From: Kuschelorhynchus macadamiae | Lineage: Eukaryota > Arthropoda > Insecta > Coleoptera > Curculionidae | Direction: 5' to 3' | NCBI GenBank assembly: GCA_030620095.1 | Contig: JAUTXW010004696.1 | Coordinates: forward strand, 59,407 to 123,406 | Length of the DNA stretch: 64,000 nt | Part shown: positions 1 through 12,040 of the stretch, in pieces | How the letters are laid out: each line of letters opens with the position of its first letter | Position numbering within the stretch: position 1 is the first letter of the stretch | Position numbers and translations under genes: made by a program | The notes under the pieces: generated by a model | The model's input: the letters and a program-made list of their open reading frames with translations, nothing else | Database searches by the model: none | What the model was told of the DNA's origin: nothing

Positions 1-820
1 GATGAACACCTGGCCTGAAAAAAACACTCCACGGAAGACACAGATACCACATAAAGCAAGACCACATACATAAAAAGCTTTCATATACGTGGTTGCAAGA
101 AGGGCAGCTGTTCCCCGAAACAGAAGGCTTCCTGCTTGCCATCCAGGACAAAGCCATAACAACCAGAAACTACCAAAAGCGCAACATCAAGGACACAACC
201 ATTGAAGACGACAGGTGCAGGAGATGTCACCAGCAGGGAGAAACGATCGATCATATAACGAGTGGATGTAGAATAATGGCCGGATCTGAATACACCGCGA
301 GACACAACTCAGCAGCGAAGGTCGTTCATCAAGCATTAGGCACAACATACAATCTAACGGAGAACACAGACCCATATTACCATTATACACCAACATCCAC
401 ACAGATAAAACAATCCCAGCAAACAGACCCGACATCACCTTTCAATCCAAAAAAGAAAAGATCACTTATTTGTCCCCAACGACGAGAACATCCAAGCGAA
501 ATACACCGACTTGGCAATGGAAATAAAAACGCTGTGGAAACAGGAAATAGTCATTATTGTCCCTCTCGTCATATCAGTAACAGGCCTCACCCTAACAACG
601 TTTACACCGCATTTGGCTCAATTAGGACTTAATACAGACATTCACAGGAACATCCAGAAATCGGTCATTTTGAAAAAATGTAGCATCGTTAGATCATTTC
701 TTAATACACAATAGTTTTTTTTTCCTTTTCCTTTGTACTGACTTGGTATAATCCCGTCAGTATAAAATACAACCACAGGAATACTTTGAGACAACAAAAG
801 AAACAACAATAATAATAATG
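1..820 (+). mobile_element. 3' end of a non-LTR retrotransposon (R2/R4-like reverse transcriptase C-terminus), decayed
   Basis: A coding frame enters from the left edge (about 45-380) and reads WLQEGQLFPETEGF, then a CCHC knuckle of the form C-x2-C-x8-H-x4-C (CRRCHQQGETIDHITSGC). This arrangement is typical of the C-terminus of R2/R4/NeSL-type retrotransposon proteins, before the restriction-like endonuclease. The reading moves to other frames between about 380 and 510 and resumes as NDENIQAKYTDLAMEIKTLW up to the stop at 712-714, so at least one or two frameshifts have killed it. After the stop come a T-rich stretch and a tail of AAT repeats (about 805-820), which marks the element's 3' end. 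Only the last quarter or so of the protein is in the window. The family is recognised from the knuckle and flanking motif; the clade is not certain. Confidence 0.75.
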
Positions 821-1015
821 TCCCTTATTGCCAGCCAATCACATAAAATTGATATAGCAATGTCAAAAACAGAATGAAATTTCGCATTCTTGATACAATA
901 TAAATAAGCATAGAGCTATTGTTACAATAGCAAATAATGCAAAAAAAGTAAAAATATAGGTACAATGCAATACATGTAAAATCATTTAATAAAAATATAA
1001 GTTGCAGTACACGTG

Positions 1016-1125
1016 ACTCGATTTACCTATTCCTCGCGTCCCGCCCCGGCTGGTACATTCTGAGTACCGGTCGGGTCTCCAGCACATACACAGTTGTTCA
1101 GGCTCCGTGATCGCGCCAGTTTGTT
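1016..1125. other. Short GC-rich island of unknown origin
   Basis: About 110 bases are much richer in G+C than everything around them. They hold a possible hairpin, with ggtac and gtacc arms around a 7-base loop, extended by partly complementary cccg/cggg sequence. Short open stretches exist in several frames, but none is convincing as an exon. It could be the remnant of a transposon, a SINE or a structured RNA. Confidence 0.3.
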
Positions 1126-1320
1126 ATTGTGCTATATAGCGAGACAAAAAAAATTATTTCTATGAGAAATATGAGCCAATATGCCTATTAGATATTGCTC
1201 GGTCAATTGGTTCGCGACATAGCTTAAATACTACTTACCCGATTGACTCCAAAGTTTGACCAAAAATTAAGGGTATTATTTGGGGTTAAGATCCAGTAAA
1301 AAAAAAAGTTTTTTTTTAAA

Positions 1321-1366
1321 TTGTCGATGTTTCCCAACTTTATTGTTGCATCCTCAGAACACATAT
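1321..1366 (-). ncRNA. Hammerhead-ribozyme-like motif, copy A
   Basis: Read on the minus strand: a core CTGAGGA (1351-1357, fits CUGANGA), a stem II with caac/gttg arms, GAAAC (1329-1333), ATC as the cleavage triplet region, then GACAA. The strand after the triplet (gac) can pair with gtt just before the core, giving a short stem I. Stem III is minimal, as in ribozymes of Penelope-like elements. Activity is not demonstrated, and point changes such as GG before GAAAC suggest decay. Confidence 0.45.
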
Positions 1367-1545
1367 AGATTCTATATCCTGCATGAAACCGATATTATCA
1401 GTCTTTACCTACTACGCTGGTCTGCAGATATTTCCCAAATATTAAGTGTCTAAATGGTTTGCGTTAACGATCTTCTTGTTGTTATGTTAGAGAGGTGTAT
1501 TATTTAGGGTTGGGATCCAGTAAAAAAACAACAGATTTTTTTAAA

Positions 1546-1591
1546 CTGTCGAAGTTTCGCAATTTTATTGTTGCATCCTCAGGACCCATAT
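1546..1591 (-). ncRNA. Hammerhead-ribozyme-like motif, copy B
   Basis: Minus strand: CTGAGGA (1576-1582), stem II gcaa/ttgc, GAAAC (1554-1558), TTC, then GACAG. Here 'gtc' immediately before the core pairs exactly with 'gac' after the cleavage position, a better stem I start than in copy A. A GTC triplet would be usual; TTC is found here, so this is probably a mutated copy. Confidence 0.5.
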
Positions 1592-2150
1592 AAATTCAAT
1601 ATCCTGCATGAAACCCACATATCAGTCTTTACCTACTCCGTTGGTTCGCAGGTATTTTCCAGATATTAAGTTTCTAAATGGTTTTCGTTAACGGTCTTCT
1701 TGTTGTTTTGTTATAGTGGTGGGATGGGTAAATATCTGCGGACCAACGGAGTAAGTAAAGACTGATAATATGGGTTTCAAGTTAAAATGGCGAAACGAAA
1801 TCGGGCCAAATACATTTTTTAAAAAATCTTCGTAAAAAAATTTGTTCAATTGACTTTAAATTTTGCAGAAACATTAAATGTGCAAATGGGATAAACTGGT
1901 ACGAATTTAACCCGACGTAACAAAATGGCAGTATGTGTCAATGTGAAACTATTTATTGAATTTATTTAAATTATGCCCAAAAGTTAAATCATGAAACAAA
2001 ATGGCGCCCAATAAAATGAAAAGTATATGTAACACTCATATACAGTGACTATGTACTGAAGTAAACTGAGTCACACTTCACTATTCCGCACAACTGGAAA
2101 AAAATCATACGAGGGAAGTTCCGGGTAAGGGAAATTTACCGATTTTTTTT

Positions 2151-3278
2151 TATTTTTATAATAAAAATATTGTATTCTTAAATTCGACTAGCAGATAAGT
2201 AACAATTTGATATTAAATTCACTATATTTAAAACTGTAATTTTAAAATATTAAGCTAGTCCGACGACAAAATACAACTCAATAATTTTTGTCTATAAGTT
2301 ATTATTTATACTTTTGAAATTCCCTGGTAGATAAAAATTCGTAGCGCCAAGCAAAAACTACTTTTAAACAGCTCGGTAACAGGAGCCAGTGTCGATGGGG
2401 TTCGAAACTAGGCAGCTCGCCTTTTATCTGCTATTTTCAAAGTGCCGACGGCCCAGTGCGGCAACTTATATTTTTATTCGGTAAACTTTAGTATCAGTAT
2501 GAATTTTTGATTTGGACGGCCAATTATCTAATCTTTGTCTTGTTTAATACAATTCTAGAAATATACATATATAGTTTCTTATAATTAACTGTTATGTCTG
2601 TTGGGTTTTCTTTTATACTCCCACGGAATCTAAAAGCATTACGGACAATATAAGAAAGCCTTAACAGATGACAATTATAGCTCAGGGGGACTCGGACAGC
2701 CTAGTGCTCCCATACTTTCGTTTGGCCGGATCCCCCCACATGTTCAAAAATAAGTAATGGTGCCAGTAATTAAAACATGGGTTTAAAAGTGCAAGTTTTA
2801 TCATCACGATTACTTTGATTATAATCATGCGGTTTGACGCTAAACCAGTACATTTGGACAAAATAAACATCTTAAGTTACTATTTCAAGTTGACCCGCAC
2901 AATAAAATTACCTTTCAGGACCCAAAATAGCAATTTGTCCCACCACACAACCACTGCTCTTCAGCCAAATCAATTGCTAGAGGGTATTTAAGGCGATCAT
3001 ATGGTATCTGATGATAATGGTCGAAATACACGGGATATATAAATATATAGCCGAATCCTCCACCTTCACCTCTGTGTACTATTTTAAATCACGTAAGTGA
3101 AATTGCTTGTTTTTTTCAGATATAGTACTGAGGAGTATACTTTGTTTATCATATATTATCGTTATCCATATTTTTTTATAGTTAATTTGAGTTTGCTGCC
3201 AAAACGAATTAGTAGGGTAATTGAGTAGATAACATCAAAACTGTTTGAAGGAATGACTTGTTTTTTCCCATGCCCTTC
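2151..3278. other. AT-rich DNA without recognisable features
   Basis: No open frame longer than about 60 codons shows any family resemblance, and I see no terminal inverted repeats or tandem units. Confidence 0.5.
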
Positions 3279-3319
3279 AAATGTTGTTTTAAAAAAGTAT
3301 ACTTTTTAAAACAACATTT
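3279..3319. repeat. Near-perfect palindromic hairpin
   Basis: Two arms of about 20 bases, 'aaatgttgttttaaaaaag' and 'ctttttaaaacaacattt', meet almost without a spacer at 'tata'. They differ by one base in the A/T run. Confidence 0.8.
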
Positions 3320-3810
3320 TTAAACCTGTCACTGATGATTTGTTATGTCTCAGGACTAATGAAAACACACACAATTCAATTGAAATATTTATTAGTTATT
3401 AAAAAAACACATAATGCACATTTGATTAAATTAATATCAGTAGCATGAGATTCCTAACTATTTACACTCGACTAGAACATGTTTTGCTCTCATAACATAA
3501 TGGTGCAACTGTCTTATATATACATGTGTAAACAATATTATTTCACATTAGTTAAAACCTTATAGCCAACTAATGTAGCATGAGAGCTTTTTAATACAAA
3601 CAAGTTTAATGCTCCTTTTAACTCCAGTTTAAAGTATTATCAGTTGACGCGATTCTAAAATGATGTCCTAACCTAAACTAACCTTTTCAAAATAATATAT
3701 TACTAAACATTGAAGTAGGACACCTTAATTTTGGTGATTACTTCAACATCTATCATTCCGTGAGTCGGAGTTCAGGTAGTTTTGTGTAAAATTATTTAGG
3801 TCTTGTTATA

Positions 3811-4321
3811 CAGGGTGTTATATAAGTTCAAATCTTGAACTCATGTCATATTTTGAAACAGCTATTTTTTTCTTAATAAGAGGATATCAGAGTAACTCTA
3901 AAACGCGTCGGATTTTCATTAACAGATGAAGAAAAAAATGTCCCGCGTATAAATTTTTTGTTTTTTTTTGTCAAGATTATAGGAAAGGTACAATATAGGA
4001 AAATTTTAAACCAAATATTTTTTGTTGCTATACTGGGATTTACAATCTGGTTCATACAAGGATTTGTTATTTTAAAATATTTATACAACGCTTTTTAAAA
4101 ATTTAATAGGTTTTTACATTTTGAATGTAGACTGAGAATATGGACGAGAGGCAACAGATAACCTTATTTCTAGTTCTATGAGTTGTTTAAACAATTAAAT
4201 GAATATCCCCAAGCTAGCCATTACTGTCTATGATCATCGAACACTTCTGGACATGTCATGTTTAGGGCTGCACAAAAATAAAGCAATTTTCACTGTTAAT
4301 ATGATTTTTTTATTGACCCTG
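3811..4321. mobile_element. Short non-autonomous element ending in cagggt...accctg (mariner-type MITE)
   Basis: The left end cagggtgtta is preceded by TA (3809-3810); the right end ttgaccctg is followed by TA (4322-4323). The TA duplication and CAGGGT terminus fit Tc1/mariner-type elements. The inverted repeat is only clear for the outer bases, and the interior has no transposase that I can read. Confidence 0.5.
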
Positions 4322-4329
4322 TATAAATA

Positions 4330-6006
4330 CACAAAACATGTCTAAAAACCGATGGAGTTTAAAATAAAGAGTAAATGACAAATGAGGGTGGATTGTACTC
4401 AGTATGTCGCTCTGTATATAAATAATCCTAAATGTACAGAGTGTTCCATTTAAAATTCAAAATTCTTGGTCATTACCGGGTTAACCCGAAGAGAGAAGAA
4501 GTTTCTGCAACTGATGCACCTATAAAATAAAGATTTGACAGTAGAAACACCCGGTATTTCTGGTTATTTTTAACTATTTGCTTTTTTAGAGGAAACTTGA
4601 AATTAAACATAAGAATTTTTAAAAGCTATTTAAAAAGACAATATTTTACTTTTTGACACATTACTGTTTACATTGATATATGAGTAGAAGAAATAAAATC
4701 TCTATGCCCCAAAATACTAAAACCATTTCAATGCCAGAGATGCAAAATTATAGTTACACTTTTTACAACAAACCCTTGTATAACAAACAATACACAGTAT
4801 TTCTGTCTTTTAATAATAGTAACAGGTACCTTGACGTTTGAACTTTATCTGCCTAAATCCACATAAATGTAGTATAAAGAGATAAATTATAAATGCTCAA
4901 TTATTGGCCAAAATAACGAGGTTCGACTAAGGGGTTTGAATAAGCACTGTATAATAATTTTCGAATCATATGTTTGCGATCAAATTAACATTACACTACA
5001 ATTCAGAATCATAAACAATTTTCCAAAATAATATTATTTTTAACTCTGAAAGAACAAAAAAAATAGATTTTTATACAGGTCATAAGGGGTGCAAACATTT
5101 TAACTAGTAAATTGGCGACATATACAACAAAGACCTCACACAAAAATGGTTTACTTTTACTTCCAACCGACTTTTGATAAATAGCATTTAAACATTTAGT
5201 AAATATGGCAACAACGCTTGACTCTGTCAGAAAATCGCGATGACGGACTGACATGCATGAGATGAGACATCTTAACAACATAAAAAAAAGTAAACACCTA
5301 GGTCTAACCATTTATCTAGTTAGGCGTTGCCTGTGAAAGGTCTCTGTAAGACAAATGGTCTAATTAAATATTATCTAGCAAACTATATATTTAGAACACA
5401 AAGCCATTTTCTCGCCATTCGCTGCTTCCCCTTGACTAATTTAATTTTTTTAAAAATTAATGCTTTGTACCCTAAAACCATCTTTATCAATATTTACTTC
5501 ACATGGAAAAACATTAAATCAATTATTTAAAGCGCCGCCGTGCCCCTGCTGCTGGCGAAAACGAACGAAGCCAAAAGAGAAAAACTGGCTACATAAAAAA
5601 ATATCCAGTACGTTTTTTTTAATAGGTATGGAATTTTAATTATTATTTTATTAAATCCTATCCTCAAAGAGAACTGAATATCCATTAGTCTTTAACGTAT
5701 CACAAAGTTAAATCGGCAAATATCCCTTAAGATTTATAAGATGGCAACGTTGCTCTCTCTATTTATAAAGCTCGCAAAGATGTGTTTTGTAAATATCCAT
5801 ATCGTCAAGTCTTGGGATATGGGAAGTTTTCTGGTGTAATTATATATTACATTATAGCCTATATTTAACTGCACGTAAGTAGTTTAGTTTTTTGTTTTGT
5901 GATAACCTGACCTCTTTTATTATGGTTTTAAATATTGGTTCCTCAAGTTTTTTATTAAGTTCTTGTTTATTCTGTTATTATATTGTTTGTTACCATATAT
6001 TGTAAG

Positions 6007-6009
<3 letters not shown>
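4330..6009. other. AT-rich DNA; no gene seen
   Basis: Several open frames of 60-100 codons occur on both strands, but they are low-complexity, unlike any family I know and without splice-compatible context. A small GC-rich patch at 5532-5580 has no partner or frame that makes sense. Confidence 0.45.

Positions 6010-6061
<52 letters not shown>
6010..6061. repeat. (TA)n microsatellite
   Basis: About 25 TA units, followed directly by a run of T. Confidence 0.95.
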
Positions 6062-6075
<14 letters not shown>

Positions 6076-6079
6076 AATT

Positions 6080-8197
6080 GTTTGATTAACTATGTAGTAG
6101 TATTAAACTATAGGTACCGTCGAGTTTCGACAGCGTTTGTTGGGGCGGCATGCGATGGCGATGTCCAATGACTTGCTAAATTTGCTAGGTTGCCCAGTGC
6201 ATAACACAAAATTTGTTATAAAAAACGCTACCCATGTTTAATGTAATTTGTTTAGGGTTTATTGACTTCAAATTCTTTTCTATAGTTTGTTTTGTGTCCG
6301 ACTACTTATTTGAAACCTCCCGTTTCTAATTAAAATTTGTCACCACGGGTGATCTTAAACGCCATGCACTGTTGCCATAACTACAGCAAATTATTAATTT
6401 TATTCACTTACCCCTCCCCCTGTATAACAAAAAAAGCTCGCCAACAGCAAATAATAATAGGATTGTGCAGTGAGAACATTAAACTTGTTTTATATATAAA
6501 ATTAGTTTCTTCACCTAATTTTTATTTACCTCTTTTTCTAAATCACTAAACAATTTAAGAGCTGAAAATATTCGAGGGTGAATTGTTCTACCAAACCATA
6601 AATGTACCAATGGGAATAAACCGTCACAATATCTTAATTCAAAATTCAAAGCACTTGGATAGTATGAAATATGCCAAACAACGAATTGTTGTTATACAAG
6701 GCGAGTCAAACTCAGTGACCTATTAGAAGTATCTGGGGAACTAATAAACAGATTACTTGAAAAATATGGCTTAGGGCACAAGGGAACATGAAGTTTTCTA
6801 TTTATAACAAAATTCGGGCACCATGGTGTCGACACTTTTCCAACAAGTTGTGTCTGTATTTTGTCCGAAAATTTTGTTTCCGCTTTGTTACTAAAATATG
6901 TTGAATGGGCACATTTTAGGTCTCATATGGACTCATTTCATACACCTAGTTTCCATTTTGTTTCCAAAATGTGTTAGTTTACCTTAGATGAGTAGATTGC
7001 CCATTAAAGTTTAATCTGCGAATTTAACCATAATTTTAAAAGAAATGCCTAAAAATAGTAGACTTCCATGCGAAAAGTGTACAACACAACTTACTGCCGT
7101 TATGTACAAAACGAAGTAGATGAAACCCAAAATATATAGTATTAATAAATGAGAAGGAAAAACCTGTTTTCAGGGATAAAAACGAGGCTGCAGCATTCAA
7201 TCCGTGTCAGTAAAACATTAATAAGAACGTACCGTTGGATTCCAATTCTGAAAATATATTTTTTAATGATGATGCGTACAATTATGATTTGAGTGATGAT
7301 AACAGTGATTTTGAAGATGAACCAAAACACAAGTGTCGGTTATGAAGAATCATGTGCTATCGGAAATCATAATAAATATATTAGCACCTTTTTTTTAATA
7401 TTTTAAAAATATTCATTGTTTTTAAGGCGCGGGTGCTTTTAAGTTTTTTATCAACTACTATCAGAAATTTTGAGTGCGCCGATAAGTTAGGCTCGCGTGT
7501 CACCCATATACTTCTCATTTGGAGGCACATTGGAAACAAAAATAATAATTGATATATTGTGTCCATTGTGCAACTAACTTTTTAAATATATATATATATT
7601 TTATGTCCGTAAGGAGTCTAATTTTATACAAAATGGACAAATTTTGGCCACAAACTGGATAAAAGTGTGTCGATTTTGCAACCATAAAGACGTATTTCGG
7701 TAATATTTTGGGAAAAAGGCGGGCTAACATTGGGCATATTTAAGTTCAATTTTGGAAACGTAACGGAAACATTATTTTTGACACAAATCAGTACAATTTG
7801 GTCACATTAAAGCCCCACTTTAGAAACATACCAGAATTGGACTAACCTTTGGGTATGTTTTGGGCACTATCTGGTATACATTGTAGATCACCATTTTGGC
7901 CTAATTTTTCACTTAAAGTGGTCGCGGTGTCGACACAGTAGCGTAAAAATGTTTTGTGTCCAAAACTACGTGTCTATAATTGCTCCTTGGGAGGGCTTCA
8001 AATACCAAATGTAATAATATGCAGGGCAATCTATTTTAAAAACGGATGTTGTAGCCGGTTTAGGACAGAAGCGGCGAAACCTCACAATTAAAAAACTTAA
8101 TGTTCATCTGTGTTCTGAGCCAAATTTTTAATCTAATCCATTCATCGATAGATATTTCTAACACGCTACTGAGTTTGGTGCACCCTGTTTATATATG
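6080..8197. other. AT-rich DNA with one coding-like acidic fragment
   Basis: Nothing recognisable except a short plus-strand stretch at 7225-7342 (frame of gat tcc aat tct) that would encode DSNSENIFFNDDAYNYDLSD followed by more acidic residues and a TGA stop. It resembles the acidic tail of a coding exon or transposase but is interrupted upstream by TAA. The word 'ggtgtcgacac' recurs at 6827 and 7928. Confidence 0.35.
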
Positions 8198-9198
8198 CAG
8201 GGTGATTCATAAGCAACGAAAATTTACTTCAGTATGAGTAGTTATGTAGTTCCGCAAACATTTCTCTCTAGATACAGAGCGTAAAAAGATTTTTTGCAAA
8301 TAATGTTTCTGTAAAATTTTAAAGATGCTTCGTGATATTGCAATAAATTTTGCATAGTATGAAATGAAACGAATTTTTTATAAGTAATAAAAGCTTTTCT
8401 ACATTTACCACTGACACGTGTAATGAATATGGTTTTTGGCAAACGTGATAAACTACTGATTTTTTCATTCCCTTTGCAATTTGTCTGCATTTTGAGAAGG
8501 GATGGGCGTTTTATCGATATCGATAGGCAGCATAAAACAGATAGTTACGGATAAATGGATTACATATTTACAAAGATAAGAACTTCCACTTCTATAATTG
8601 TCGCAAATATAAATATTTCCAATTTGACACGGTCTAAACCCAAGAACCATGATTTCATAATTGACTCCAGCAGTAAAATCTTTTGTACTATATCGATAGG
8701 TAGAGGCAAATACCCATAGATAAATATAATATGTCGGTAGGTCAATCGACTATCGATAGGGAAAATCTAATATCGCCCATCCCTAATTTAGAGCATTCTT
8801 GGTTATCATAACGCCAGGGGCGTGCAAACACCTTTTAATTTTCTTCTCAAAAACGGCGTATCAGATATAAAAAGTACAATCGACAACGTTGGTGCATTTT
8901 TACCTAAAAATCCAGAATTTATATTAATAAATTACGCTGCGCATCATTGTTTCGTTACAAATTATTTCAGTTTGTTAATACACAAGCCACCAGTGGAAGT
9001 AAAACCATTTTATTACTCATTAAAATGCCTTTCTAATACATATGAAATTTTAGTGCAATACTTAAAAGCATTTCCGAAATATTAAAAATAAATTATTTAA
9101 AACATATTTCCTTTATCACGAATAAGAATGCGTTTGAGAAACTAAGTTTTTTTGTACATATATACCGTCAAAGTACGGCACTTATTTGAATCACCCTG
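8198..9198. mobile_element. MITE with cagggtgattca termini, carrying a nested hAT-type MITE
   Basis: Left end cagggtgattcataag, right end (reverse complement) cagggtgattcaaataag: about 12 matching terminal bases. The right end is followed by TA. Without the nested insertion the element would be about 710 bp. Open frames inside it (for example 8822-9085 plus) show no recognisable transposase motif. Confidence 0.6.
8497..8785. mobile_element. Nested hAT-type MITE with near-perfect 8-bp target duplication
   Basis: The left end is aagggatgggcg and the right end cgcccatcccta, a terminal inverted repeat typical of hAT elements. The flanks are ATTTTGAG (8489-8496) and ATTTAGAG (8786-8793), matching at 7 of 8 positions, which is the expected hAT duplication length. 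The interior is rich in atcgat words, including the paired 'tatcgatagg' sequences. No coding capacity. Confidence 0.75.
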
Positions 9199-9199
9199 T

Positions 9200-11260
9200 A
9201 TGGTAAAGGATTAAACTGGGATTTACAAATGTATTAGATTGCATTTATAAGTCTAAAATTTGAAGTCGGAATACATCTTAATATATTTAAATAAGCGTGA
9301 AGATCGAAACTTCGTTAACAAAAAAAATTAAATATGCCAAAACCAGATTGTGACCAAAAGCTTTTTCTCTGACTACATAATTTCCGAATGTCGCTTTTCT
9401 GGTCTAATTGTCACCTAATTAAACTATCTAATGTGTTGGATAATTACGAATGCCTCGACTCAGAAATAAGCATGCAGAGTTTAGCAAGTATGGTTTTGAG
9501 CTCGGTTTTGAATTTCGTTTTGGTGTTTACTCTGTTACTCTTTTCATAAAGACACAAATTATGCTAACTAAATGTTTTATTGGCCATCAAACCGGTGTAT
9601 GGTATATTATTTCCGAATCAACATAAAGGTATTTAAATAAAATTTTAAGTATTTTTTAAAATTTATTTTGGGCGGTGTATCTTCGAACAATTGGTGTGAC
9701 GTGACCAAATTATCAATATTTTTTTTATAATAAACTACTGATCAACTAAATATATTTCAAATTTTGGTTCCATTTTCAAAGCTGATTTACGCAAAGCAAA
9801 TTGAATGGGTTTTTTTGCGTTGAATAAATTATTGTATTTCTTAAGCCCAAGTTTGTCACCGCCTATTAACAAGTTGTTAATCTTGCAAAAACTCGTCTCC
9901 AATATTGGTAGTTACTTTGTTCCTCTTTTTTATTCCATCAAAATATTCGTTAACAATCTATCTACAGACAATCTCACCATAATATTTTTTAAGATTAATA
10001 TGCAATCCTAACTGTTAAAATTTAGAAAAAAGTCAAGAAGCTTTAAGGTTAATAACTCAAAAAGCATACCATGGATCCCATTTTTTTTGTACAAGTTGAT
10101 CGAAAGGAGAGTAAACATGTTTTATATCTCCGTTGTTATAGATATACTAGGCAGATTTTAAATACCATGTTCTACGTAAAAATATAACCGGTCTTGAGAT
10201 ATTTAAGGTTATATATTAAATAATATAGTTCGTATTAGCATTTGCATAAATATTTTAAGTAGGCCCTGAAATATTTATCAAAATGCACTATATTTTTATT
10301 TATTAATTGACATATCTTTCTGTAATATTTACAGATATTTAGAATAGTAAGAAAGTAACATGGGCTTCATTTGTCTCTATTAGGTATGAATTATTGGGTG
10401 TATTATCTTAAATATTACTAAAACGGTTATATTTTTGCATAAAATATGATATATACAATTTTCTGATTTTTTTTTGTAGATTCTGAATATTTAGTTAAAT
10501 ATAGGTCATTACGTTTAAAGTAAGAAACATTTTGATACGATAATAGAGATATAATGCATTTTACTAACATTTAGACCACACTATATATATGTAGTACCGG
10601 GTGATTAAAAATGGCGATATATGTAGATCAATTCATTTTTGGATATGTATATTGTTTTACAGATCAAGACAAGTAACCTGGATCATGTTTATAGCTGTAC
10701 AGGGAAGTTAAAATATTAAATTAAACATTTTACATTGGACTTCTTATATGTAATATCCAATTTAAAAATGTCCAATTCTATTTTTTATCAACCCTTAATA
10801 GCTACAAAAATTGTCTATGATCATAAATTGATATTCTTAAAAACTATTTAGATTACAGAATCAGAATATTTTAATCTACAGTGACTTATCGTAAGATCAA
10901 TTTGTGTATTTTTAGAAACGAAAAGTTAAAAAGTTGGGTTTCTGCTATGGTTTTTTTTTATATATTTTTTTTAAAAGTCTAATCTTTTTTAACGAATTTT
11001 TGAAGCAATATTTTTTTCGGATGTAGAAAATTTGAATTAAATTATTTAAGCAAAAAAAATACGGCTACATTTTGGTTTTGCAAAATCGACGACTATCTAT
11101 AATTAATAGTTTTTATTTTAAAACATTTTATATTTACGGAAAACTATTAATTCCAACGCGTCGCTGAAAATGGAGACACCTGAATTTGAATCATGTTGAA
11201 CATTGTGACTGTTTTAAAATATTTTTTGTTAATTATTTTAGATCGAAAGTTTATTAGAAG
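9200..11260. other. AT-rich DNA without recognisable features
   Basis: No convincing frame, inverted repeat or tandem unit was found. At 10596 a solitary 'accgggtgattaaaa' resembles a transposon end without a visible partner. Confidence 0.45.
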
Positions 11261-11264
11261 GCCC

Positions 11265-11500
11265 ATTAAAATTTAAAAAATATATTTTTTGTTAATTTTA
11301 GATCCCCGAGTTTATTAAATTCGCAGATATTCCGAGTTAAATTGATTAAGTTAGGTTCAGTTTAACTAAATTTTAAGATCTAAGTAGGAATTCATTCAAT
11401 TCCACGTTAGAAGTCAGAATTTAATAAATTCCGAGATCCAAGTAGGAATTTACTGAAATTTTTAAAATGTTTGTGGCCCTTCTACCCTTTCGTATTAGCT
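11265..11500. repeat. Fragment of the 'gaatttattaaattccgag' fold-back repeat
   Basis: It contains repeated words of the type 'gaatttaataaattccgaga' followed by 'tccaagtagg', ending with 'tggcccttctac'. The same words and the same end occur in the larger copy at 28420-29115. Many of the words are themselves palindromic around ttattaa. Confidence 0.65.
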
Positions 11501-12040
11501 CTTTTGTTAGCTTTCATTCACGACAGTAGGTTAAATACCAAAACGTAATTTTAACCTGATCCGAGATCCTAATTCTCACGCTATCTTTTCGGCTGGCTTT
11601 CGATTTTCAATTAATGAAGCGATAAAATATTGTTTAGATAGCTTAGATAGATTTAGTAGTGAAAAGCAGAAAATTTATGTTTACTTCATGAATTGGCCAC
11701 AACAATATGGAAACTATTAATGTATTTTATTTCTAGGGATTTCTTCAAATTTTTTTTTATATATTTAAGCTTGAGTGTACGGAAAGACGTTAAGAACAAA
11801 GAAACGGGGTAATAATGCATTTTATTGTTTAAAAAATATGACTCCATAGCAGCCCTTAACAGCCCATCAACTAGAATATTTGAAAAATGTTTTGGAGATT
11901 TTTATTACATTATGTCGAAAATACTTCCACGTATTTAAGTAGACAAAAAATGTACAAATACCGGCTCAAGAACAATTCTAATCTAAGGTAAAAAACAAAT
12001 AACGAAGGCTTACGTGTTTCGAAAAATATCGATCGATTTT

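Larger units (their letters stand above)
1282..1786 (-). mobile_element. Penelope-like terminal repeats (pLTR-like): tandem duplicate plus inverted fragment
   Basis: Two direct copies of about 220 bp (1282-1500 and 1512-1720) share 'gatccagtaaaaaa', 'ttgttgcatcctcag' and 'tcagtctttacctac'. They are followed by an inverted fragment (1729-1786) of the same unit ('gtaagtaaagactgataat'). Direct plus inverted partial terminal copies are typical of Penelope-like element ends, and each copy carries a hammerhead-type core on the minus strand. No reverse transcriptase is present. The block interrupts a modular repeat, so it is the later insertion. Confidence 0.55.
1143..2150 (+). repeat. Copy of the modular 'aacaaaatggcgg' repeat, interrupted by a nested insertion
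   Basis: At 1205-1280 this matches the head of the modular family seen at 45390-58260 (cgacatagctt..., then cccgattgact and 'caaaaattaagggt'). After an unrelated block (1282-1786) the same family resumes: 'aactggtacgaattt', 'caaaatggcgcccaataaa', a 'gtcacacttcacta' segment, and the terminal 'acgagggaagttccgggtaa' near 2110-2130. The parts are in the same order as in the copies at 46-47 kb. It is non-coding. Confidence 0.75.

Noticed and set aside
5009..5311. 100-codon minus-strand open frame
   Set aside because: Hydrophobic, Phe/Ile/Leu-rich reading typical of random AT-rich sequence; no motif.
8822..9085. 87-codon open frame on the plus strand
   Set aside because: It lies inside a MITE, starts with a non-ATG codon and shows no family motif or partner exon.
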